In this document: piece by piece, positions 29,799 to 37,790 of the stretch
Layout of the letters: the number at the start of each line of letters is the position of its first letter
Position numbering within the stretch: the stretch's first letter is position 1
DNA from: Russula earlei
Taxonomy: Eukaryota > Basidiomycota > Agaricomycetes > Russulales > Russulaceae
DNA: 38,109 nucleotides
NCBI GenBank assembly: GCA_025769875.1
Contig: JAGFNK010000500.1
Coordinates: 1-38,109, forward strand
Direction: 5' to 3'
Position numbers and translations under genes: made by a program
The notes under the pieces: generated by a model
Databases searched by the model: none
Told to the model about the DNA's origin: nothing
What the model saw: the letters and a program-made list of their open reading frames with translations, nothing else

Positions 29799-31275
29799 TT
29801 AGGGTGTCGTTGTTTGGGATATAGACTTTCCTTTGAATAATATTAGTCCATCTTCGAGGTTCCAGTCCTGTAAGCCTTTGGATAGTCGTCTTGGTCCATT
29901 CTTTATAATGATTGCTAATGCGTTAGATACTTCTGGGTCATAGTCTTTACTGGATCGTAGTTGTTGTCGAAGTTCTTGGTCGCCGATTGGTTCTGTGGCA
30001 GAGGTGCGTGTTGCTCTGATTTTAAAATATTTGTCATCTAGGAGCACCTTTCCATCATTTTCGTTTTGTATCCCCTCTTTAAAGTCTGGCCGCCTGGACA
30101 GACCGTCTGCTTTGTTCATAGTTCCTGGGTGGTGGGTGATGGTGAAGTCGAAATTGCTGAGGAGGAGTGCCCATCGGGCTTGTCGTCTCGTGAGTTTCTG
30201 TTTTGTCATGAAGTATGTCAAGTTATTGTGGTCTGTCCATAGATCAATGGGGTGTGTAGCGCCTTCAAGGTAGTGTCGGAAGTGCCAGAGGGATAAGACG
30301 ATAGCAAGGAGTTCTTTATCGTAGATCATGTAATTTCGTTGTGCGGGGTCCAAGGATTTCGAGAAATAGGCTACTGGGTGATATCTATTAAATTCATCGG
30401 GTTGTTCCAAGATTGCACCGACTGCAAAGTCACTTGCATCGCAGATGAGTCGAAAGGGTTTCGTATGGTCAGGTAACATGAGGATTGGGGCCGTTGTGAA
30501 TGCTTGGATTAGTTTCTGAAATGCTCGTTCTTCATCGTCTTCCCACTTGAAGGGGTTCTCTTTCTTTGTTAAGTTAAACAAGGGCCGTGCTATTCGAGAG
30601 TATTGGTGGATAAATCGTCGATAGAAGTTGCAGAATCCTAGAAATGCTTGTACTTCCGTAACATTGGTCGGAGTAGGCCATTTTGTAATGCCTATTAACT
30701 TGTCTTGGTCCATGGATATTCGTCCTTGGGAGATATTGATGCCTAGGTAACTGAATAGAGGTTTGTCGGAAAGCACATTTCTCTGGTTTCAAGTATAAGT
30801 CGTGGTCTTGGAGTGTTTTTAGGACCTTATGTGTCCAGTCGTCTAGTTCGTTCAAGGTTTGTGCCATGATTAGTATATCATCTAGATAAACAACCACTCG
30901 TTCAGTGGCAATGTATTTCGCTAGGATGGTGTTCATAAAGCGTTGGAAAGTGGCTGGGGCGTTGCAGAGACCAAATGTCATTATCAGTGGTTCGAAGAGT
31001 CCTAATGGTGTCTTGAATGCTGCAAGGTGTTCATCGCCTTCTCTTAGGCGGATATTGTTGTATCCCCATCGTACGTCAAACTTGGTAAAGTATTGGGCTC
31101 CTTGGAGTTTGTCAATTAATTCAGGAATCAAGGGTAGTGGATACGCGTCTTTGACAGTTGCTGTATTCAGGGCTCTGTAGTCTTGTACTGGTCGTAGATT
31201 TCCTCCTTTCTTTTCTACAAAGAAGAATGGGCTGGCAATAGCTGCTTTTGATGGTCGGATTGTGCCTCTTTTCAA
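29799..31275 (-). pseudogene. pol: Gypsy-B pol, reverse transcriptase and RNase H
   Basis: RT begins in one frame (31275 to about 30775): GTIRPSKAAIASPFFFVEKK, RPVQDYRALNTATVKDAYPL, FDVRWGYNNIRLREGDE and catalytic VVVYLDDILIMA. A frameshift near 30775 leads to the second frame (30776-29799): FSYLGINISQGRISMDQDK, FLGFCNFYRRFIHQYSRIA, then RNase H with LICDASDFAVGAILEQ, YDKELLAIV and WTDHNNLTYF, and the conserved HHPGTMNKADGLSRRPDF. Active-site residues of both domains are present. Only the frame break prevents a continuous product. Confidence 0.92.
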
Positions 31276-32109
31276 ATGTTCGTCTAAGTATTCTTTTAGG
31301 GCTTGTAGTTCCTTGGGAGTAAGTCGGTAGATGCCAGAATCGCGTCGGGCGACTCCCTGGTTTTAGATTGATTGCATGGTCCCATGGTTGGTGAGCAGGA
31401 AGGCGTTGAGAGGCTTGTTCGTCAAAAACCTTTCGCCATTTCAAGAACTGGACAGGGATAAGTTCGTCTAATGTCTTGGGGGGTGTTTCTGCATGGGCTA
31501 GTTTGGTAGCTGTGGTTGATTTGGCTCTTATGCTGATTGTCACTGGTCGGAATGCGTTGTAGATTTGTTCGTCTACACATGGGTTCAATGGTCCTTCAGT
31601 ATCTGGGAAGATTAGTGCAGCAACGTTTGCAAATTCAGGTTCTTCGTCTTCAGGAAAAGTAAGCGCTTGTATTTGGTAATTCCGCGTTCCAGATGCAGAT
31701 GCAATGGTTATGCTTGGGTGCGTGGTAAGGCAGGTCCGAGGACAATTCCTCAGCGTGATTGTGTCGTTTGCCCAATCGATATCTGGGTTGTGGTGTCGTA
31801 GCCAGTCTGTTCCTAAGATGATGTCGTGATCTCCAATGTTAGTGACAAGGAATTCTGCTTGTTCGTCATGGGTAGCGCCTGTATGCGCTTGAATGCGGAG
31901 TCTCTGGATAGTGCTAAAGCGTATTAGTCCATTGGCATTTTGTGTTCCATCTACATTCTGTGCTGGCAATGGTTTGGTCATAGTTCGGAGGTGCAGGTGG
32001 TGTCTTTGTGCGAATCGCTCGTGGATTATCATTCCTTCTGCTCCACTATCGAGCAGGGCTCTTGCACCGATTTCTTTGCCGCTTGTCTTCCCCACTAAAG
32101 TAACTTTCA
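31276..32109 (-). pseudogene. pol: Gypsy-B protease and RT entry, truncated by LTR-B
   Basis: On the minus strand the frame starts inside the forward LTR and enters element sequence at 32109: KVTLVGKTSGKEIGARALLD with the catalytic ALLDSGAEGMIIHE, then TNIGDHDIILGTDWLRHHNP typical of Gypsy aspartic proteases, then the RT entry FLKWRKVFDEQASQRLPAHQ. A frameshift lies near 31365 after WDHAINLKPG. The N-terminus and the gag link are missing because the LTR terminus cuts in here. The matching gag end lies at 36956 on the other strand. Confidence 0.9.
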
Positions 32110-32938
32110 TGTTACAAACCAAGGCCAAGTCCTGACCGAAGATTGTCCTATTTTACTCAAGAAAAACCTCTCTCACTTTGCATTGCCAACTCCCTTCCAT
32201 TTTCTGGGCTATCCCTCCTGCGGTACAAGATATTGCTATTGCAAAGACACTATAACACGACCAGGCACCAGTTTCCTAATCGGGTAATCATCGCGTGGCA
32301 GCCACATGGCCACTCAGCCACCATGGACCCGAAACAGCGGCACAAACTCTTAGAAACTGTTGCATAAATCATCTGACGTCATCAAGGCTCCAATGACATC
32401 ATGGCTGACTGAGCGACTCCACAGTGACCTCATAGGCTCACTAAGCACTCCACAGTGACATCATAATGATGTCATCGCTCCACAATGATCAGTAATGCGC
32501 TCAGTAAGCCTGAAACTTGACACAAGCAAGTTTATGCCTCTGTAGTCCTATTGGATGGTACCAAAGAGTCTAGAATAGTCCCAGGTCTTTGTAATCGACC
32601 CTGTACACTGTATATAAGCCCCAATGAAGCATGGCAGTCGTCAGACTGTCCATTTGTGATACTCTCATCTTCCTGGGTACTCCCCTGCGACCGCTCAGTC
32701 TAAAGATTCCCCTCGCTTCCAAGGTACTCTTCAACGACCGCCTTGTTTAAAGTCCCCTCGCTACACTGGCCTCCAGCCTTCGCCTTTGTCTCTTGCAACA
32801 CCTACCAGTCCCCATCTGGTACCTCCTCGTCGTTTGGCTCGTCCTCTTGTTCAACGCCGCCTTCGCCGCGTATCATCTGTTCCGACCCTTGCCCACCTGC
32901 TCCTGAGTCCTTAGTGATCAGCAGTACGTGTCTTGACA
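32110..32938 (+). repeat. Gypsy-B forward LTR (5' LTR of the gag half), mosaic
   Basis: 829 bp, TGTTACAAACC to GTCTTGACA. By eye the first about 293 bp show about 21 differences from the left LTR, while the remaining about 536 bp show none, so it is a mosaic. TATA box TATATAAG at 32611-32618. The last ATG before the leader is at 32631-32633, about where transcription should begin. A GTACGT 5' splice-like site is at 32924. Confidence 0.93.
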
Positions 32939-32985
32939 TCTGGACAGTCTCTCATCATCCCTGTATTGACCAGCCAACGCTCAAG
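32924..32985 (+). other. Candidate leader intron 1; would build a split ATG
   Basis: GTACGT, a common basidiomycete 5' splice site, at the LTR end; branch-like TATTGAC (about 32964-32970); CTCAAG at 32980-32985. Length 62 nt is typical of fungal introns. Joining A (32923) to TG (32986) forms ATG with A at -3. As sequenced this opens a 32-codon frame (MSTPNSPTLVNTSLRL...) that stops at 33081, one frame off leader ORF-a. The intron would remove the primer site. A CAG at 32971-32973 is a competing 3' site. Inference only. Confidence 0.3.
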
Positions 32986-33909
32986 TGTCCACTCCTAACT
33001 CCCCCACTTTGGTTAACACCTCCTTGCGCCTCCCTTCTCCTCTGCAACCTACCCCACGCACCTGCCCTTCGCATCCTCACTGAAGACATCGACCCGGTCG
33101 ACACATCCTCGCCCCTCAGTATCTTGTACTCCCCAACAGCCCCACCATCGTCTCCCAGCATTCCCCAGCCTATTCCAGGCGACTTTGTCCCTGTCGGCAC
33201 TCCCCCTCCAGCGCAGAACGAGCAGCAGCAAGCGGACCGTCCTCCCTTGCCTGAAGGCTTCCTTGATCGCCCTCCTTGCACAGCATTCCGGTTCCACCCT
33301 CATCAGTACTTCGTCCTTCCCACCACTAATCGTTCTCGCGAGCAGTGGCGTCCCCTCCACGACTTAAATCACCAAGACTACCTGGGACGCATCCCTACTT
33401 CAGACCAGTTGAGTCGTCGCGCCTTCACAGACACCTACACAACCGCCTTTCGTGCACGCATCGTCCACACTTTTGCTGTGGAACCTTCCAACGCTGCCCT
33501 TGCCACCCAGTACAACCTAACCCCCTTCGGCATCTGTTCAAACGTCGGGATATACGCCCCGGACGCTGACTTCCCCCTCGGACGTATCGCTTACATTTTT
33601 AATACGTCGTTATTTAGGAAGCTCCTTACCTTACCTGCCATTTACCGTCCTGCTTACGAAGGGTCCTTTTGCCTATCTATTGTACACGACTTCCTGGACG
33701 GACGCCTAGCTTTCGCGTACGGTTACTTACACTTTGAAGAGAACAGTAACCGCGTCTCCTTGCGTCATTACTCGACTTATACCGTCGACACCATCCGTTT
33801 CAACCCTCAGTTACTTCGCTTCTGTTTCACGCCTCGTATCCCTCCTAACCCTCTCGAATTAATCGAGAGTTACCGTCTCGAAACCATAGATCTTGCGCAC
33901 GGTTCTTAA
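32939..33909 (+). CDS. Gypsy-B leader ORF-a, about 322 codons without Met
   Basis: A frame open from within LTR U5 (about 32743) through the LTR end to TAA at 33907-33909. It has no ATG codon at all. The product is protein-like: a Pro/Ser-rich first third (about residues 1-110 of the internal part), then a compact part with FRFHPHQYFVLPTTNRSREQ, RIPTSDQLSRRAFTDTYTTA, FGICSNVGIYAPDADFPLGR and FCLSIVHDFLDGRLAFAYGY. I do not recognise the family. A perfect hairpin (GGTTCTTA / TAAGAACC, 33901-33921) covers the stop codon. Translation, if any, must begin at a non-AUG codon, after splicing, or by another route. Absence of stops over this length argues that it is coding. Confidence 0.6.
32941..32958 (+). 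promoter_or_regulatory. Gypsy-B primer-binding site candidate
   Basis: Begins TGGACAGTCTC, 2 nt after the 5' LTR end. The leading TGG fits the CCA end of a tRNA; the tRNA was not identified. No such site stands beside the right LTR at 36957, which supports the rearranged state of this unit. Confidence 0.5.
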
Positions 33910-33954
33910 AAAGTAAGAACCACCCTTGTAACGCTTCAATAAAGATCGAATAAA
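33901..33954 (+). other. Stop-codon hairpin and doubled AATAAA between ORF-a and ORF-b
   Basis: An exact 8-bp stem (33901-33908 with 33914-33921) encloses the ORF-a stop. Then AATAAAGATC occurs twice in tandem (33938 and 33949). AATAAA could act as an internal poly(A) signal, or the hairpin could influence termination. Both lie largely inside candidate intron 2. Confidence 0.5.
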
Positions 33955-33979
33955 GATCCTTTTCTTGTTTTAACTAAAG
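33913..33979 (+). other. Candidate leader intron 2; would build a split ATG
   Basis: GTAAGA at 33913, a pyrimidine-rich end and TAAAG at 33975-33979; length 67 nt. Joining A (33912) to TG (33980) makes ATG with A at -3, directly in frame with ORF-b (MPREYALEEDEEED). Unspliced, that codon is GTG. Weak points are the AAG acceptor and the closeness of TTAAC to it. Inference only. Confidence 0.35.
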
Positions 33980-34895
33980 TGCCTCGCGAATACGCCTTAG
34001 AAGAAGACGAAGAAGAAGACGCTATCACTCGACACGTCTTAAACTTAAATCATTATCGAACTTGGACCTCCGTCGCGTTCCCTGTCACTACTTTAACCAA
34101 CTTGCACGACGTACCAGAGATAGAACCACCCCACGAAGACTTTCCTCATCTCATTGTCAAAGAGTTCCTTGGAGTCTTACCTTTTGGACAGCTCTTAAGC
34201 CACGACGAACACGCACTATACCTTGAAACCCTTAGTCGACTTCTACCACCAGCACGACAACAACTATTATATTGGCACCTTGCTCAAGCAAAGAACATCC
34301 AGGACAACCAGTTGACTACCAATCCTTACGCACCAGTGAATTAAACCTCTGGACCAGAGTCATTCAACCACGCCACCACATCATTATCCACTCCTTGAGA
34401 ACAGGATACCGCTTATTCTACTTAGCTTGGACATACATCAGCTACTATCGTCTCACTGTCCAGTTCTACCACCTACGTCTCAACAGAATACAAAGGGAAA
34501 ATCAATCTTACGTCCAACTTGCTGTTGTACCAGGAATACACAACACCTTTGATTGGGAGACTAACTCTTGGCTATACGACGCAGACTACAATCAACCTTG
34601 GGCAATTACCAGTCCAGACGCCTCATATACTGGTCCCCCTGCATACTATTCTGTCCCTGCAATCCTAGAAGCCTCAAGTCTTGCACCTCGACCCCTCACA
34701 CCGATTCAAACCACTGTCCCAACTAGCCAAGAACGTTGGTCTGCCAGCACAGAAGATACTGAGTCAAATCCGTGGACAGCAAGGTGTAACTGCAAAACAG
34801 AGTATTGCACGTGCAACTTTCGACCAGACACACCTCCTACTCCTGACGGAATTACCTTGTGGACGCCAGGCGATTACCACCTCCCCATTCGATAA
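33943..34895 (+). CDS. Gypsy-B leader ORF-b, Met-free, two frames
   Basis: Open from 33943 to TAA at 34342-34344 in the same frame as ORF-a, then continuing in the -1 frame from about 34315 to TAA at 34893-34895, so one frameshift lies near 34315. No ATG in any frame. Features: acidic start (ALEEDEEEDAITRH), EFLGVLPFGQLLSHDEHALY, then LNLWTRVIQPRHHIIIHSLR, YLAWTYISYYRLTVQFYHLR and a Cys cluster ARCNCKTEYCTCNF near the end. Family not recognised. The likely start is the GTG at 33979 or the spliced ATG described for intron 2. Stop-free length and ordered amino-acid composition suggest real coding. Confidence 0.5.
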
Positions 34896-35480
34896 ATCTG
34901 GCTCCTCGACACAGGAGACGCTGCGTCATCCCAACGACCCCCGGAGAGAGAAACAGTTCCCAACGCGAGAGGATTTCTTGTAGAAAGACCACTACCTCCT
35001 ACCCCTCCTGACGCTTACTTACCCTTGTTTACCAATCGCATTCCTACCCCTGTGATACCTATCCAACCCTTTGCATCACCCCTTGTCGAATCTCCTGACA
35101 GTGCCGATCTTAGGAACACTGATTTACACTGCTATTTACCAGAACAATCCTTCTTAGCATTGAACTTACCTACGCGTTCAAGGAGAGAGCTAATTGAATT
35201 CAAGAGTTATTGTACCCAAGCTTGGCATCAACGACTGACACACTTCATAGTTTACAAACATCCTATCAAGGAAATAAGCGACTTTGCCATCTCTCCAGCA
35301 GAGTTTGAAGGATACCTGTGGAAAACCCGAGTAGTCCTAACACAAAGCAGCATCACTGAGGAATACTCCCGAATCCAGTTAAGGAAACATCAAGGAAGAC
35401 CCGACTCCATTCGACTGAAACCAGCCTATACCATAGCATATCCTTGGAATAACGGCCATTGGACCATAAACGTCGTCTAA
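34896..35480 (+). CDS. Gypsy-B leader ORF-c, Met-free, just upstream of gag
   Basis: Continues in frame after the single TAA at 34893-34895 and runs to TAA at 35478-35480. No ATG. It begins IWLLDTGDAASSQ and includes LHCYLPEQSFLALNLPTRSR and FAISPAEFEGYLWKTRVVLT. The DTG at the start resembles a retropepsin motif, but the rest does not, so I do not call a protease. The stop is 7 nt before the gag ATG (35488), close enough for termination-reinitiation. ORF-b and ORF-c may once have been one ORF. Function unknown. Confidence 0.5.
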   Translation: MWLLDTGDAASSQRPPERETVPNARGFLVERPLPPTPPDAYLPLFTNRIPTPVIPIQPFASPLVESPDSADLRNTDLHCYLPEQSFLALNLPTRSRRELIEFKSYCTQAWHQRLTHFIVYKHPIKEISDFAISPAEFEGYLWKTRVVLTQSSITEEYSRIQLRKHQGRPDSIRLKPAYTIAYPWNNGHWTINVV

Positions 35481-35487
35481 AAACCTT

Positions 35488-36956
35488 ATGAGCTCTAGAA
35501 GAGATATCACTGACGACGAAGAAAACTTGATCCCACTCTTATTTGAAAACCTCAGCTACGATACTGTAGACCACTGTTATCGAGGAAGATTTGCAGGATT
35601 ATCTATTATCAACCGAGGAAATCTTTCAGATTCTTGGTTTTACGAAGACGATAACGACGAAGTCACTACCGCCCAACTTAAAGCAGCAGCCCCAGGAGCA
35701 GAAAACGTCCAAGAATTCAACCCTTACAATTTCACAGGTCTCTTCCTAGATAAACCAGTCAAGTGGAGCCGTTCTAGAAGATATTGGGTTTACTACAACA
35801 ACAAGGAAGTCGACTTTACCGCTAGAGCAACACAAGAAGTTACCGCTGTTCTAGGCACTGCACCAAGCATTCGAAGTGCTACTCCAGGACCCTCTACCCG
35901 ACGAAATACTCAACAACCCACTCCACATACAGTTAGCAACGTACCACAGACAATCCCTCGAACACTCACTCCAACTAGAATCCAGTTACAAGGTCCAGCT
36001 CCACCTATTGTTACGACTGCAACAACTCAGAATCCTACCATGTCAAGCAATCCACGTCTTGTCGGGACTGCCCCAGAACCCTTTGATGGAAAAGCCGACA
36101 ATGCAGAAGCCTTTTGGGCAGCCCTGGCCAATTACTACTACATCAATGGCGACTCTTTTACAGACGAAAGCAAGAAAGTTGCCGCGGCACTAACCCACTT
36201 TAAAGTAGGAACACCCGCTGGAGCATGGGCTAGAGAACAAACTACTAAAGCCATGGCTCGTACTATAGCCGACTATGGATCATGGGACGATTTCAAGAAA
36301 GCCTTTGCCGATCACTTTATCCCTGCAGAAGCAGAATTAGCCTCCGCTAACACCATGCACACCTATTATCAAGGGAAACTACCATTTAATGAATGGTATC
36401 AGAAATGGTCGCACCACGCATCACGAGCTACCACCGACGAAAGAACAAAGATGTACGCATTCAGGAAGAATATTAACCCGGCCCTACATCAGAAAATACT
36501 AGGGATCACGCCGACACCAACTACACTTGCAGCCCTTGTCAAAGCAGCAAGAGAATTTGACAACCTTTTCCACCTATACAACTCCACTGCTTTTCGAGGA
36601 GGACGCTCTGTGCGTACCCGAGGATTAAACACTCAAGGATCAGACAATCCCTGGAAATTAACTTGTATCAAGGAGAACCTAACGAACGACCTTGGGAAAC
36701 CAAAAGTGAAAGAAAACCTCTCACAGATACAGAGAAAGAGTTTCGACGCAAGAACAATCTCTGTTATTATTGTGGAAAGAAGAACCATATGGCAAATCAA
36801 TGTAGAGCAAAGAAAGCAGCCCAAGGACGCCAACGACAAGGATCTTGCCCCCAAACAGTCAGAGCTACAACCATCCAAGATGAAAACATCAAACCTGCAC
36901 AAGAAGAACCTATTCCTGTTGCATCATTAACAACTTGGAGAGAAACACTTGCGGAC
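35488..36956 (+). CDS. gag: Gypsy-B gag, truncated at right LTR
   Basis: Starts at ATG 35488, the first ATG after the 2.85-kb ATG-free leader. An acidic N-terminal domain (DITDDEENLIPLLFENLSYD) and a Thr/Pro/Gln-rich linker (about residues 125-190) precede the capsid: APEPFDGKADNAEAFWAAL, GAWAREQTTKAMARTIADY, WDDFKKAFADHFIPAEAEL and KLPFNEWYQKWSHHASRAT. A frameshift near 36660 moves to the frame holding the zinc knuckle CYYCGKKNHMANQC (36762-36803). The frame is cut by the LTR terminus at 36957, so the gag-pol link is lost. Gag builds the particle and binds the genomic RNA. Confidence 0.9.
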
Positions 36957-37785
36957 TGTCAAGACACGTACTGCTGATCACTAAGGACTCAGGAGCAGGT
37001 GGGCAAGGGTCGGAACAGATGATACGCGGCGAAGGCGGCGTTGAACAAGAGGACAAGCCAAACAACGAGGAGGTACCAGATGGGGACTGGTAGGTGTTGC
37101 AAGAGACAAAGGCGAAGGCTGGAGGCCAGTGTAGCGAGGGGACTTTAAACAAGGCGGTCGTTGAAGAGTACCTTGGAAGCGAGGGGAATCTTTAGACTGA
37201 GCGGTCACAGGGGAGTACCCAGGAAGATGAGAGTATCACAAATGGACAGTCTGATGACTGCCATGCTTCATTGGGGCTTATATACAGTGTACAGGGTCGA
37301 TTACAAAGACCTGGGACTATTCTAGACTCTTTGGTACCATCCAATAGGACTACAGAGGCATAAACTTGCTTGTGTCAAGTTTCAGGCTTACTGAGCGCAT
37401 TACTGATCATTGTGGAGCGATGACATCATTATGATGTCACTGTGGAGTGCTTAGTGAGCCTATGAGGTCACTGTGGAGTCGCTCAGTCAGCTATGATGTC
37501 ATTGGAGCCTGGATGATGTCAGATGATTTATGCAACAGTTTCTAAGAGTTTGTGCCGCTGTTTCGGGTCCTTGGTGGCTGGGTGGCCATGTGGCTGCCAC
37601 GCGATGATTACCCGATTAGGAAACGGGTGCCTGGTCGTGTTATAGTGCCTTTGCAATAGCGATATCTTGCACTGCAGGGGGGATAGCCCAGAAAACGGAA
37701 GGGAGTTGGTAATGCAAAATGAGAGAGGTCTCTCTTGAATGAAATAGGACCATCTACGGTCAGGGCCTGGCCTTGGTTCGTAACA
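36957..37785 (-). repeat. Gypsy-B right LTR
   Basis: 829 bp, reverse LTR-B, near-identical to the left LTR (six differences by eye). It abuts gag sequence instead of a primer site. TSD ATACT follows at 37786-37790. Confidence 0.95.
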
Positions 37786-37790
37786 ATACT

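Larger units (their letters stand above)
27427..37785. mobile_element. Gypsy-B composite with inverted halves, inserted in Gypsy-D
   Basis: 10,359 bp flanked by perfect TSD ATACT (27422-27426 and 37786-37790). Order: LTR-B reverse (27427-28255), pol on minus (28256-32109), LTR-B forward (32110-32938), leader and gag on plus (32939-36956), LTR-B reverse (36957-37785). All three LTRs are 829 bp. The pol half joins the forward LTR exactly at its TGTTAC terminus, and gag joins the right LTR exactly at its TGTCAAG terminus. A normal element would have gag and pol on one strand between two LTRs. The left LTR keeps a purine tract beside it and the forward LTR has a primer-site candidate, so each half has its proper outer end. 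Confidence 0.93.

Noticed and set aside
32743..32938. Treating the LTR part of ORF-a as its true N-terminus
   Set aside because: The frame is open there and no ATG exists, so the start cannot be placed; the LTR part may simply be open by chance.
34896..34935. LLDTGDA at the start of leader ORF-c as an aspartic protease
   Set aside because: Only the DTG triplet fits; no flap or second conserved motif follows, and Gypsy-B has a normal protease in pol.
36957..37785. Right LTR-B as an independent solo insertion in gag
   Set aside because: Its flanks do not match (CGGAC left, ATACT right), whereas ATACT matches the left edge of the whole unit at 27422-27426.
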